In this document: piece by piece, positions 8,405-17,921 of the stretch
How positions within the stretch are numbered: the stretch's first letter is position 1
Layout of the letters: each line of letters opens with the position of its first letter
Source: Methylobacter sp. S3L5C
Lineage (GTDB): Bacteria > Pseudomonadota > Gammaproteobacteria > Methylococcales > Methylomonadaceae
Direction of reading: 5' to 3'
Assembly (NCBI RefSeq): GCF_022788635.1
Contig: NZ_CP076024.1
Location: 4,441,503 to 4,505,502 of the forward strand
Length of the DNA stretch: 64,000 nucleotides
Notes under the pieces: generated by a model
Seen by the model: only the letters and a program-made list of their open reading frames with translations
What the model was told of the DNA's origin: nothing
Databases searched by the model: none
Position numbers and translations under genes: made by a program

Positions 8405-10078
8405 TCATGACCATAAAGACCACTTCGCCTGAGTCAGGACTAAAATAGCAATCAGTGCATTTGTCGTCATGTGAGCAACGACCGCATCGCCAAACTGCTT
8501 GCGGTGGTAAAGAGCCAAGGCATAACCCATTCCTGCAAAAATTCCAGCCATCCAACGATCATGTAATAATCCGAAAAGCACTGACGTAAGGATAAATGAA
8601 AACCATGAAAATTGCCCGAACGGTACATTTTCAAAGTCTCTCTCAATAAATTTGCGCATTAAGTAACCTCGGAAGGCAAGCTCTTCGGCCAAAGGCACAG
8701 CGATTACCGACCCAAGCACACGGAAAACTATCCAGACTGCTGCTGCTCCACTGGTAAGTTCGGCCAACCCTTGAGATAACGCCGTCTTGCTGCTATCAAC
8801 ATTTGGCTCTAATAGTATCCATATCATGAATACCGCTGTCCCGATTGCTGGTGCTTGCCAAGTCCATTTCCAATCAAGGCCATTATAAGACTTGCGAAAA
8901 TAGTAAATTACCATGGTAATAGCCACAACACGTAGGGGATATAGGATGTCAAAACTGCTGGAGAATGCTGATGTCAGCATGATGGCAGCCATTAGAACCA
9001 ATAAAGGAACGAGCAAAGCGGCAGCAAGAGGTTTGCTGCTCCTAACAACTGAAAAATCCGGTTTGGTAATGGTAAAGAACTGCATCCGGTTCGACATGGC
9101 AATCGCACCAACGGCAATTAGAGTAAAGGCTATCCAGCCGGCTTGTTTATGAAAACCCTGTAGCGCTACTTCAGGCGAAAAGGATGACCCGATTGCAATT
9201 AGCATTGCGATACGCACGGTATTGGCTAGCCAAATAATAATTATTCCAAAAGGAAAAAGCCAGAAGGCTTGCGGAAAACGCAGTTCCTTACGGAACAGCC
9301 AAAGATAGATCGCAAGAAATATGGTAATCAGGGAAATACCTTCTAGACCGGAACAAGAGGAAAAAATTTCAACCTGGAAAGAGACTGTACCCAATAAGAA
9401 ATTTTCCGGTTGATAGACAAGGTCCGAATAAAACCAACTGAGAAGTAAATAGACAAGCTGCATTGTGGGTTTAGCCAGATTGTTCCAGAATTCTTCTTGG
9501 CCGAGAGGGTTTTCTTGTCGCTCGAGCATTCCTATCAGCATCCAGGCGCATATTCCCAGTACACATCCCATGAGCAATGCCGTGTACTCCTGGCGAATCA
9601 GTCCTAACCAAAAATGACCTGGAACTAGAGCAAGCAACCATAGCAGTAGTGTTACGCTGGTCAGCCCAAACCAACCGGCAAACCAGGAGGCCGAGAGACG
9701 CGCCGGATTGGCGGGTATGCCGAATATGAGTTCAGTGACAACTGCGAATGCCGCGAAAGCGAGGAGGTGGAATATCAGCCAGGACAACCAGCGATGTTCG
9801 CTCGACTGCTCCTGTAAATCGCTGAGAATCACCTTAAGCCGAGGGCTGAGAATAAGGAGAAAAGCGCTAATAATCCACAAACTTGCAGGCCAAATCTCTT
9901 TCGAAAAATGAAACAGCCACATTGACCAACTGATATTATTCAGCGAAAGAGGCGAAAAGAGCTGAGGCGCTTCATGCCGAGTGGTTATTACTATAATTTC
10001 CAGTGCCAGAATCGTTATAAGCAAAATCCAACGAATCTCTAATTGCTTTGAGGTTGTGAGTATATTGAAACGCATCAA
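8405..10078 (-). CDS. xrtE: Exosortase E/protease fusion (VPEID-CTERM system)
   Basis: This is a 557-residue multi-pass membrane protein. The first half is exosortase-like: the catalytic-type cysteine in S-C-S-G-L-E-G-I (about residue 240), an arginine in A-N-T-V-R-I-A-M (about 285) and a histidine in G-F-H-K-Q-A-G (about 313). The last 100 residues are a CPBP/CAAX-type intramembrane protease with E-E-L-A-F-R-G at 465, L-L-H-D near 506 and H-M-T-T-N near 536. This fusion is the hallmark of exosortase E, which is thought to cleave and process VPEID-CTERM proteins at the inner membrane. The only visible candidate substrate gene is immediately upstream on the same strand (12216 to 10275), broken by an IS. 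Confidence 0.9.
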   Translation of the reverse strand: MMRFNILTTSKQLEIRWILLITILALEIIVITTRHEAPQLFSPLSLNNISWSMWLFHFSKEIWPASLWIISAFLLILSPRLKVILSDLQEQSSEHRWLSWLIFHLLAFAAFAVVTELIFGIPANPARLSASWFAGWFGLTSVTLLLWLLALVPGHFWLGLIRQEYTALLMGCVLGICAWMLIGMLERQENPLGQEEFWNNLAKPTMQLVYLLLSWFYSDLVYQPENFLLGTVSFQVEIFSSCSGLEGISLITIFLAIYLWLFRKELRFPQAFWLFPFGIIIIWLANTVRIAMLIAIGSSFSPEVALQGFHKQAGWIAFTLIAVGAIAMSNRMQFFTITKPDFSVVRSSKPLAAALLVPLLVLMAAIMLTSAFSSSFDILYPLRVVAITMVIYYFRKSYNGLDWKWTWQAPAIGTAVFMIWILLEPNVDSSKTALSQGLAELTSGAAAVWIVFRVLGSVIAVPLAEELAFRGYLMRKFIERDFENVPFGQFSWFSFILTSVLFGLLHDRWMAGIFAGMGYALALYHRKQFGDAVVAHMTTNALIAILVLTQAKWSLWS

Positions 10079-10179
10079 ATATTAAGCAGCCATTTATTAT
10101 ATGAATTTAACCAGCCTTTTTAAATAAGAAAACTGGATGAGTCTTTAAGATTAAATTCCTGACAATATTCAAAACCCAT

Positions 10180-10204
10180 AAAACCGCCCAAAAGGACGGT
10201 TTTA
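10180..10204. terminator. Hairpin between VPEID-CTERM gene and xrtE
   Basis: AAACCG pairs with CGGTTT around a CCCAAAAGGA core (about 8 bp with one mismatch, AAAA loop). It lies 70 bp downstream of the substrate stop codon and 100 bp before the xrtE start, so it may reduce read-through from the abundant substrate message into xrtE. Confidence 0.5.
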
Positions 10205-10274
10205 TTAACCTCAGATTAAAACCAGATATTGTTGTGTTTAATGTTAAAAAATACCCTTCAACGCTAAAGCTTAG

Positions 10275-10392
10275 TTATTCATCAGATTTAGATGAACGTT
10301 TAGACCGAACTCTTTCACCTGCCAGCAATAAAACGCCACTTAGCAGAGCAATTGCAGTCGTTCCTGATGCTGCATCAATTTCGGGTGCTTGC
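10275..10392 (-). pseudogene. VPEID-CTERM protein, 3' part (sorting signal)
   Basis: The minus-strand frame encodes the motif A-P-E-I-D followed by a hydrophobic helix (A-I-A-L-L-S-G-V-L-L-L-A-G) and a basic tail (E-R-V-R-S-K-R-S-S-K-S-D-E), ending in TAA at 10277-10275. This is a classical exosortase-type C-terminal sorting signal of the VPEID class. It is separated from its signal-peptide half by the IS at 10393-12071. Joining across one CTTGC target repeat restores an 85-residue protein. Confidence 0.88.
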
Positions 10393-10483
10393 CGGTAATT
10401 GTCAATGTAGTTGTCGCCTCGACGGTTAAATCTTACTCTGGTTTGTTTTCTAAATAATCACTTCCTTGGTAGCATTTTTTTGT

Positions 10484-11512
10484 TTAGACCTTGTCTGGGT
10501 TAAGGTGGGCTGTCTGGATTTTTTCCCAATTACGGGAACTTCCAGTCCAGCGTTGCGGATGTTTAGCACGTGCTGCTTCGTAGACGACTTTACGGTTATC
10601 CAGAAGCTTGTCGTCCAAGCCTTCATGGCGTTGCGCTGGAGTAATAAACCGAATAGCGCTGTGACGATGCTCATGGTTGTACCATTCCACTAAGCTTGTG
10701 ACCCACTGACGCGCTTCCGTAACATCGGCGAACGGCTTTAGCGGATAGTTAGGACGATATTTCAAGGTCTTAAACAACGATTCTGAGTACGGATTATCGT
10801 TGCTAACCGATGGCCGACTAAACGAAGGCATGACACCCAGTTGTTGCAAGGTCGCCAGCATAGTCGATCCCTTCATCGGACTGCCGTTGTCAGAATGCAG
10901 GATAAGCTGTTCTGCCTGTATCCCTTCACGATGACAGAGATCACGTAACAATTCGCCAGCCAAGGCGCTGTTTTCTTCTTCATACACCTGCCAACCGACG
11001 ATCTTTCGGCTGAAAATATCAACAAATAGATACAGATAGAAAAACTGTCCACGGATCAGTGATGGCAGATAAGTAATGTCCCAACTGTACAGTTGATTAG
11101 GTGCTGTAGCACATGCCGCGCGTGGCTTTGTTCGTGTTTGAGCCGGACGTTCGCTACGCCGATGGGTAAGCTGTTTTTCCTCGCGCAGGATGCGATAGAA
11201 GGTCGACTCAGACGCCAGATAGCTACCTTGGTCGGCCAGTCGTGGCACGATCTGACTCGGTGGCAGATGACCAAATTCATCTGAATTAGCGACGATCAGC
11301 ACCTCGGCACGCTCGATTGCTGTTAGTTTGTGTGGCGGTTGATAGTCACGCAAGGGGCGTTGATCGCAGTGAATCGTCTCACCTGTCTGCCAGCGTTGTA
11401 AGGTACGCTCACTAAGTCCTAATACTTCACAGGCTTTAGCTTGACGTGCTCCCGCAGTTACTGATTCATTAAGTAAAGCAATCACTTGTTCGCGCTCTTC
11501 GTGGCCAGTCAT
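10484..11512 (-). CDS. IS transposase OrfB, copy 2
   Basis: Identical in translation to the OrfB at 1245-2273 (342 residues, integrase core with intact DDE residues). It overlaps OrfA by four bases. Confidence 0.92.
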   Translation of the reverse strand: MTGHEEREQVIALLNESVTAGARQAKACEVLGLSERTLQRWQTGETIHCDQRPLRDYQPPHKLTAIERAEVLIVANSDEFGHLPPSQIVPRLADQGSYLASESTFYRILREEKQLTHRRSERPAQTRTKPRAACATAPNQLYSWDITYLPSLIRGQFFYLYLFVDIFSRKIVGWQVYEEENSALAGELLRDLCHREGIQAEQLILHSDNGSPMKGSTMLATLQQLGVMPSFSRPSVSNDNPYSESLFKTLKYRPNYPLKPFADVTEARQWVTSLVEWYNHEHRHSAIRFITPAQRHEGLDDKLLDNRKVVYEAARAKHPQRWTGSSRNWEKIQTAHLNPDKV

Positions 11513-12009
11513 TCGACCTCTCCCCCCAAGAGCGCCCGGAACTTTTTTTGCAGTACCAACAGCGCTGCGGCTTCTGCTAAGGCTTTGTCTTTACGCAATA
11601 AATTGCGCTCAAGGCTTTGGACTTCTTCTTTCAATATACGCAGGACCCGCGCTTCTTCACGCTTGTCTACTAAGTCATCCTGGCGGCAGAAATCAGCTTT
11701 CCATTGTTCCAACTGATGAATAAAAACGCCGCGTTCACGACACCAGGCATTTAAGTCTTCACCGATCAAATTATAGGTTTTTTGTAAAGCAGTAAAGCGT
11801 TCTTCAGAGCTCCAATCTTCGGGACGCTTTGATTTTAGCGGTGCAAGTTTGACGTCCTGTTCCTTCTGTTTCATCCAAGCCTTCAAGGTTGTTAAATGGA
11901 TATTCAATTCGTTTGCGACGGACTGAACTGATTGGTCATTACTACGATTGTATACTTTTACCAGGGCCTGCTCTCTGAAGCCTACTGAATACCTTTTATA
12001 TTTTTTCAT
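11509..12009 (-). CDS. IS transposase OrfA, copy 2
   Basis: Identical in translation to the OrfA at 748-1248. It has the same A-AAA-AAG slippage heptamer near its 3' end. ATG at 12009 is preferred. Confidence 0.88.
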   Translation of the reverse strand: MKKYKRYSVGFREQALVKVYNRSNDQSVQSVANELNIHLTTLKAWMKQKEQDVKLAPLKSKRPEDWSSEERFTALQKTYNLIGEDLNAWCRERGVFIHQLEQWKADFCRQDDLVDKREEARVLRILKEEVQSLERNLLRKDKALAEAAALLVLQKKFRALLGGEVE

Positions 12010-12071
12010 TTCTACTCTCAAATTTTATTTTTTCTTAAAAGTTGAGGCGACAACTATTCTGACGCAGGGGG

Positions 12072-12216
12072 CTTGCGCTGTCTGCCCTCCACCACAACTA
12101 TTACCTTGGCAGTTATTACCTACGCCATTATTACCGTTTACCCCACCTGCCCAAGCAGGCATTGTCGCTAGCAGCATAATTGTTGCGCCAGTAAATGCTA
12201 TTTGTCGTATATTCAT
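12072..12216 (-). pseudogene. VPEID-CTERM protein, 5' part (signal peptide)
   Basis: ATG at 12216 is preceded by GAGG at a suitable distance. The product begins with a Sec-type signal peptide (M-N-I-R-Q then a hydrophobic core ending W-A-G-G) and continues with a Gly/Asn-rich stretch containing two cysteines (N-N-C-Q-G-N-S-C-G-G-G). The frame is then cut by the IS after G-Q-T-A-Q-A and runs into IS sequence. The intact 85-residue protein would be a tiny exported protein made almost only of signal peptide, a short Gly-rich cysteine-containing linker and the VPEID-CTERM signal. Its role is unknown. Confidence 0.85.
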
Positions 12217-13010
12217 AGGGATGGCCTCATTTTATAATTACCGAATAGAAAAGCTGTACGATCCGCTGCGTATTGACACTGTTGCATTCGGTTCCTAGGC
12301 TTTCCTCGACTCGCTTCATTCCATCCAACGCTTTAAGCCAGTAGATATAGCATATCAAAACCTAATCCACGAATGAAAAGCTTTGGAATTGTAGAAACAT
12401 CTATAGGGTAAAGAAAAAAATTATTATTACAATTAGTACAAATACGTATTCGGATGAAAATGTGAATTCGATGGTCATAAGCCCTGTTATTTGAAACATT
12501 TTTGTAGTTGTTGAAAGGCCGCTTTCTCACGTATTGCAGACGTTGGTTGAGAGTATCCGTCGGACCTCATTGGCCGTGATCTGACGATCAATTTCAACGA
12601 AAATCAACACACTCCGAGATAGGCTTGATGCACAACTTGTTTCCATTGATTAATGGCCGAACAGGTCCAAAATGGCTCAATTCTATTGGCCATTGACAGG
12701 GTGTGAAAATAGCAAGAAAAGTGTAGCATCACACCAGTAAAATGTAATAATCGTACACAAGAGTATTCATGGGAAATAACCACAAAACACAAAGTGATTC
12801 AAGCGAGATAATCGTGCTGTCGATCATTAACTCATCGGTTTGCTCGGAATTAGGATTGGTAATGAGAGGTTGCGGTAACCTCACGGTAAAATCGTTATAT
12901 CCACACAATCCACTGGCTACAATCGTTATAATTTCTCAAATAAAGGCACAAAGCTGTACGCTATTTGACGCTTTGTCGAAAAACTATCCTGAGAGTTGAT
13001 GATTATCAAT
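12217..13010. other. Intergenic, about 800 bp
   Basis: No convincing gene. Several short frames of 60-75 codons exist, but they lack ribosome binding sites and conserved character. The left end must hold the promoter of the VPEID-CTERM gene. The right end lies 3' of the lipocalin-like gene. Confidence 0.4.
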
Positions 13011-14186
13011 TCACTTATACCCCGCCAACTCAACATAACCCTGACCAGAAATAAGCTTGCCGTTTTTAGTGCCTTTAATGCTGACAGCGCCTTCCCAATA
13101 CCGATAACTAACATTGAGTTCCTGATCATTTAGTAATGGAATAATTTCAATCTCAAGATTCTGATTCGGAATACTCAAATGCCAACGCGATGGATAAGTG
13201 ATTTTTGAATGGGGACTTTTCCAGTTATCGAGAATTTTAATGGCGACATCCCTCTCTTTCAAGGGTATTTTTGCGTTGTCCGCGCGCACAAAAGAACCTG
13301 AACTGTTGCTATCCGGTTGGCCGTCTTTACGCCGCAATTGATAAAACATTAACTCGCTGTTATCGGACAATTGCAAGGCAAACCAGTCCCAGCCGCTTTG
13401 CTCCTCTGACAAGGCGCTGGTGCTCCATTCCCTGTCCATCCAACTGGCACCGGTTACTGAAAATTGTTCACTGGCAATTGTGACAGCACCTTTAGTTTCC
13501 AGTCGCGGGTAGGAATAATAATACGAGGCATTGCCTGGTTTCAAGCTTTTCTGGCTTAAGCCTTGGTCGCCTTGTAAAATGTAACTTTTTTGTGACGTTA
13601 ATAATAAATCAATACCAAAGTCATCTGTTTTGGCGTGTAACCGCAACGGAAAATCTGCGTCACCTTCTGTTTTTGCCGACCAATCATACAGCCAAACCTG
13701 ATATTTTTTAGTTAAGGCACCGGCAAGATCATTGCCAGCCCGGCTAAATCGCTCATCCGTATAAAATCGGCTCTTCTCTACATCGGTCAAGGTTAAGTGC
13801 GCCATGTATAGTTGATTGCTTCGCCAGGCAGATTTTGATTCCGGTGTTTCGGGGTTAAGCGCAAAACGAAAAAATGTCAGCTCGTAACCAAATTGCCGAC
13901 CTTGGGTGTTTTTTAAATTACCGGTAAAATACCACCATTCAGCCCGATAGGGATTGTGTGGGCCGTGGTCGATTGGGAAGGTAAACTTTTGCGGTGTTAA
14001 CGCCCTCGCAAAACCAGGATCATCTTTGGATAAAAAATGACTAAAAGCGTCATCTTTTTTAGCAAGTGTGGTGCTAAAAAATCGCTCAGTAATCCGTTTT
14101 ATATCAGAAGGCGCTATAAAAAATTGCCACCCAACAATCACCAGTAAAAGCATCAGACCTAAGGCAACCCACCCTTTCCTTTTCAT
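13011..14186 (-). CDS. attH: AttH-like lipocalin-domain protein of an ABC export system
   Basis: This 391-residue protein has one N-terminal transmembrane anchor (residues 5-24). Conserved AttH/CrtC-like features follow: F-P-x-D-H-G-P-H near residue 70, Y-R-A-E-W-W-Y-F-T-G-N-L near 80, S-W-M-D-R-E-W-S-T near 250 and G-W-D-W-F-A-L-Q-L near 265. AttH proteins contain two lipocalin-like barrels facing the periplasm and are encoded with FtsX/LolD-type ABC transporters. Its ATG overlaps the stop codon of the permease gene by four bases, so it is the last gene of the three-gene operon. Substrate unknown; lipid or carotenoid-like molecules are a family-level guess. Confidence 0.82.
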   Translation of the reverse strand: MKRKGWVALGLMLLLVIVGWQFFIAPSDIKRITERFFSTTLAKKDDAFSHFLSKDDPGFARALTPQKFTFPIDHGPHNPYRAEWWYFTGNLKNTQGRQFGYELTFFRFALNPETPESKSAWRSNQLYMAHLTLTDVEKSRFYTDERFSRAGNDLAGALTKKYQVWLYDWSAKTEGDADFPLRLHAKTDDFGIDLLLTSQKSYILQGDQGLSQKSLKPGNASYYYSYPRLETKGAVTIASEQFSVTGASWMDREWSTSALSEEQSGWDWFALQLSDNSELMFYQLRRKDGQPDSNSSGSFVRADNAKIPLKERDVAIKILDNWKSPHSKITYPSRWHLSIPNQNLEIEIIPLLNDQELNVSYRYWEGAVSIKGTKNGKLISGQGYVELAGYK

Positions 14187-16732
14187 TCGATACGCAACGC
14201 TTCGGCGGGTTTGGTCCGTGCCATTTTTATAGCCGGAAAAACACCGGCAAGCAACGCGGCAACAAACGCCAGGGCCACACCTTGATACAGAACGCCTGCA
14301 TCAACATAAAAGGCCATAGTCCAGCCGAATGAGCGTTGATAAACTACAAAAATCAACACATAAGCCACGATAAAACCAACCGGAACAGCCAGCAATCCGG
14401 CAACCAGTCCCATCAATCCGGTTTCACTGATAATCAGTACCGTTAACTGGCGGGAGGTTATCCCTATTGCCCGTAAAATACCCAACTGGCGTGTCCGCTC
14501 AAACTGCAAGGCCATTAAGGCACTAAACACACCCACAAAAGCAATGCTGGCAGACAGCCAGCGCAAGGTTTCGGTAATGGTAAAGGTTTGCTCAAATATT
14601 TCCATGGAGGCTTTATAAATAGCCTGATCAGATTTCACGGTTTGCTGTGCCGCCAGTAGTTGACTGACCCGACTCTCCAGTTGCTTTAAATCGGCGCCTT
14701 GATTGGCATAAATCCCAATACCGGAATAACCCAAATCGGGCCAATAGTGCTGGTAATTCTGCCGACTTATCGCCAGATGACCTTGATCACCGCTGTAATC
14801 GGCATAAATGGCGATAACTTCAAACGCCTGTTCGCCTTGACCGGTTCGTAATAAAATCTTTTGACCTGGCTTGACTGCGTGATGATAAGCATAAGGTTCG
14901 GTTACCATGACGGTCTGTTGGTTTTCAAACCGGTGCCAAAGGTCGTCGTTCACTTTATGTTTAAAGATAAAGCCTTCTTTAGATTTTTCATTGAGTTCAA
15001 ATACCGATAGTTTGGTCAGTTGATCATCAACAATTAACTGGGTGTGCAAGGCACTGCTGAGCATTTTTACCCCGTCAAGATTAGCTATTTTTTGCTTCAA
15101 CTGATGATCTGCCAAGGCCTTATCGGCAGTCATTTTATCACCTGGCAAGGACACATAAAGATCGGCTGGCAAACTGGAATGGACCCACTGCGCAACCGTT
15201 TGGCGAAAGCTGCCTATCATTAAATCCATCCCGATGGTAGCCGATACGGCAATCATCAATGCCGCTATGGCAATACCTGTCCTACTGATTTCAGCCGAGA
15301 CCATGCGTGCCGGTAAACGCCCCAAAACGCCTAAAAACCGTGCAAATAACAGTTCAATCAGTGTCATCAATAACAAAGTAATCACAGGCGTCAATAAGCC
15401 AAAGCCAAACAATATCAAAAAAATACTGGCCAAGCCCAAGGTGATGCTTTTACCAGAAAAAAACGCTAACCCCAAGCCACAGACTATCAAGGCTGCACTA
15501 ATTAAACCCACTTTTTTGATTAACTGACGACTGCCCGATTCCAGTTGCGATCGTGCCAAAATCTTAACCGGCGACAAGCGCGTCGCTTCAAATGCAGGTG
15601 GCAATACCGCCAGCAAAGTCGCACTGATGCCCAGCACCATACCCTTGCCGATTTGTAACGGGGTAATCATTAAAGAAGCGGCGTCGATACGAAAATAAAT
15701 GGCGTTAATGGTTCCCGAGATTAAATACAGCAACCCTTGCCCCAAGACGATGCCAAGCGCGATACCCAGTAAAGTGCCGATTATCGCCAACACCAACGCT
15801 TCACCAATAATGAGTTTAAAAATCTGCTGCCGGGTGACGCCCAATAAACGCAAACTGCCGATTAAGCGCCGCCGTTGGATAACCAGAAAGGTCATCGTGT
15901 TATAGATTAAAAACATGCCCACCAACAAGGACAGCAAGCCCAATGCCTTTAAGTTGATAGAAAAGGCCCGCGTCATTTCCCGCATGGATTCAGCCTGACT
16001 ATCGATAGATACCACCACTGCATTACCGGGCAACGTCTTTTTTATCGCCGCCAACGTTGCCGGAGCATCTTTCTCAATCCGCACTTCAATAGAACTCAAT
16101 TGACCAAAATACCCCAATACCTCTTGGGCTGTGGCAATGTCGGTAATAATCAACTTAGCCACTACCTGTTCTGAAACGGCGTCATCAAACGTAAGCAAAC
16201 CTATTATTTTGAGTGCTTGCATGCCTTGGTCAGTAATAACCGTTAGCTGATCATTGACTTGCAAATGCAGACGCTTTGCAGTTTCTTCACTCAGTAGTGC
16301 AGAATTGGGTTCGGTAATCAAACGGGTTAAAAAATCCGGGACAGACTTGTCTTGTTGCTGACTTTGCCAACCCGAATGTAACGCTTTTTCAATAAACGGA
16401 TCAATACCGATTAATTTAAAACTCTCTTGATTGGGTTGTGCCAGCTTTACATAACCGGTTACCACCGGTGATAAATGGGCAATGCCCTGCTCTACCCTTA
16501 ATTGGGAATACAATCTCTCATCAAGCCCGCCATCACTGGCAATAATACGATGCGTTGCCGAGCCGGAAAAAGCCTTGCCCGCCTGATTAAAGGATTTAAG
16601 TGAACTTTCCATTGCCAAATCAATAGCAATAACAACTGCCACACCCAATGCAATTCCCACGATAGCCAGTACCAATTGCCACGGATGCTGCCATAAAAAA
16701 TTGCGGCTGGCGCGTTTAAGAAAGGAATTCAT
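14183..16732 (-). CDS. FtsX-type ABC transporter permease
   Basis: An 849-residue permease with two tandem FtsX halves. It has a TM helix at residues 18-38, a large periplasmic loop, three TM helices at about 265-390, a central pair of TM segments at about 400-460, a second large loop, and three final TM helices after about 720. The periplasmic loops are of the MacB/LolC type. It is the membrane part of an export or lipoprotein-release type transporter together with the ATPase encoded just upstream (17-bp overlap) and the AttH-like protein downstream. Fused permeases of this length are common next to attH. Confidence 0.88.
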   Translation of the reverse strand: MNSFLKRASRNFLWQHPWQLVLAIVGIALGVAVVIAIDLAMESSLKSFNQAGKAFSGSATHRIIASDGGLDERLYSQLRVEQGIAHLSPVVTGYVKLAQPNQESFKLIGIDPFIEKALHSGWQSQQQDKSVPDFLTRLITEPNSALLSEETAKRLHLQVNDQLTVITDQGMQALKIIGLLTFDDAVSEQVVAKLIITDIATAQEVLGYFGQLSSIEVRIEKDAPATLAAIKKTLPGNAVVVSIDSQAESMREMTRAFSINLKALGLLSLLVGMFLIYNTMTFLVIQRRRLIGSLRLLGVTRQQIFKLIIGEALVLAIIGTLLGIALGIVLGQGLLYLISGTINAIYFRIDAASLMITPLQIGKGMVLGISATLLAVLPPAFEATRLSPVKILARSQLESGSRQLIKKVGLISAALIVCGLGLAFFSGKSITLGLASIFLILFGFGLLTPVITLLLMTLIELLFARFLGVLGRLPARMVSAEISRTGIAIAALMIAVSATIGMDLMIGSFRQTVAQWVHSSLPADLYVSLPGDKMTADKALADHQLKQKIANLDGVKMLSSALHTQLIVDDQLTKLSVFELNEKSKEGFIFKHKVNDDLWHRFENQQTVMVTEPYAYHHAVKPGQKILLRTGQGEQAFEVIAIYADYSGDQGHLAISRQNYQHYWPDLGYSGIGIYANQGADLKQLESRVSQLLAAQQTVKSDQAIYKASMEIFEQTFTITETLRWLSASIAFVGVFSALMALQFERTRQLGILRAIGITSRQLTVLIISETGLMGLVAGLLAVPVGFIVAYVLIFVVYQRSFGWTMAFYVDAGVLYQGVALAFVAALLAGVFPAIKMARTKPAEALRIE

Positions 16733-17411
16733 GTGTTAGCAATAATTTGTTGCGGATGGATAAAACCCGGTCAGCCTGGCCGATAACTTCCTGGCTATGG
16801 GTCGCCATAATCATGGTTTTACCTGACTTCCTGACTAAAATATCCAGCAACGCCAATACCTGTTCGGCGGTATCCAAATCCAGATTTCCGGTGGGTTCAT
16901 CCGCAAGAATAACATCCGGATCGTGAATTAAAGCACGGGCTATCGCAACCCGTTGTTGTTCACCGCCGGATAAACGATCCGGATAACTGTCAAGCCGATC
17001 CGATAACAATAATTTTTCCAACAATTCGGCGACCTTGTCACGATCGGCGCGAGTTACCCGTTTGATTAATTCCAATGGCAACAGAAGATTTTCCACAACC
17101 GTCAACGTAGGGATTAAATTATAGGACTGGAATACAAAACCAATATGATGACGTCGAAACAGCGTGCGGTCATGCTCGGAAAGTCCAGTAATATCGGTAC
17201 CATTAATAAGAATTTTGCCGCTATCCGGGGGATCAATACCACTGACCAGATTTAAAAAAGTAGACTTGCCTGAACCGCTACGGCCCAGTAAAACAATAAA
17301 TTCACCACGACTCACCTGCAATTGCAAGTCGCTAAAAATCTCATGCTGCTGCCCCGATTCTTGATAACTTTTACTTAGTTGTTGAATTAATATTGCGGGT
17401 TCTGTAGTCAT
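16716..17411 (-). CDS. LolD/AttE-like ABC transporter ATP-binding protein
   Basis: A typical 231-residue ABC ATPase. The Walker A is G-R-S-G-S-G-K-S-T, the Q-loop region is F-V-F-Q-S-Y-N-L-I-P-T-L-T, the signature is L-S-G-G-E-Q-Q-R-V-A-I-A-R-A-L, and the Walker B is D-V-I-L-A-D-E-P-T-G-N-L-D, followed by an H-loop (A-T-H-S). This pattern is that of the LolD/MacB class that powers FtsX-type permeases. I choose ATG 17411; a TTG at 17429 would add six residues. It is the first gene of the operon. Confidence 0.9.
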   Translation of the reverse strand: MTTEPAILIQQLSKSYQESGQQHEIFSDLQLQVSRGEFIVLLGRSGSGKSTFLNLVSGIDPPDSGKILINGTDITGLSEHDRTLFRRHHIGFVFQSYNLIPTLTVVENLLLPLELIKRVTRADRDKVAELLEKLLLSDRLDSYPDRLSGGEQQRVAIARALIHDPDVILADEPTGNLDLDTAEQVLALLDILVRKSGKTMIMATHSQEVIGQADRVLSIRNKLLLTHEFLS

Positions 17412-17801
17412 CCAGGCGTCATCATACAAGTTTCTAATAGGGGGATGTAGTCCGCGTCTTGCTGTAATTCTACTTTTGCATCACCGGTGTTGCCAGGTTT
17501 TGCACGACGTTTCCAAACAAGCGTTGTAATCAATTTTTCAGCCCCCCCCCTTTTTCCTGTTACTGGGTCGGCATGAGTTTTTTGTACTGTAGTTTTGCAT
17601 AGCGTAGATATACGGTACTTTAATGTTTTAACTATTCATTGGAGTTGTTAGCCTTTCCGCTTTTAATCTAACCTACCACCAGAAGTACCATCAATTTATC
17701 GTGAATTTCTAGCAGGGTTGAATGCGGAAGGTTTGGGGACTTTGCTCAAGGATTATAAGACGAAGCTGTTGAGATCTACGTTGCACTGCTGATAATGTTA
17801 A
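17412..17801. other. Intergenic between ABC operon and a small ORF
   Basis: No gene seen. It contains a run of nine C at about 17542-17550. The 17412-17480 part should hold the ABC operon promoter. Confidence 0.35.
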
Positions 17802-17921
17802 TCACATCTTCATGGGAAATTCTGGAAACAATTGAATTATTATCCATATAACCACACAAGCTATAACCGATAGTGTAGTTATGATGTTTTTTTTTGCTTC
17901 TTTATTATTTGTATTAAACAT
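17802..17921 (-). CDS. Putative small single-pass membrane protein (39 aa)
   Basis: This minus-strand frame of 39 codons starts at ATG 17921, preceded by an unusually good ribosome binding site (AAAGGTGAG, five bases upstream of the ATG). It encodes a polar N-terminus (N-T-N-N-K-E-A-K-K-N), one hydrophobic helix (I-I-T-T-L-S-V-I-A-C-V-V-I-W-I-I-I) and a short tail. The combination of a strong SD and a clean topology suggests a real small membrane protein rather than chance, but there is no homologue I recognise. Confidence 0.5.
   Translation of the reverse strand: MFNTNNKEAKKNIITTLSVIACVVIWIIIQLFPEFPMKM

Larger units (their letters stand above)
10393..12071 (-). mobile_element. IS3-like insertion sequence, copy 2 (in VPEID-CTERM gene)
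   Basis: Same 1679-bp element as at 686-2364, in inverse orientation. It is flanked by CTTGC at 10388-10392 and 12072-12076. Its insertion separates the signal peptide from the sorting signal of the exosortase E substrate. Confidence 0.92.

Noticed and set aside
17542-17550. Nine-C homopolymer as a possible phase-variation tract
   Set aside because: Also intergenic, about 110 bp upstream of the ABC operon and not between identifiable -35 and -10 boxes.
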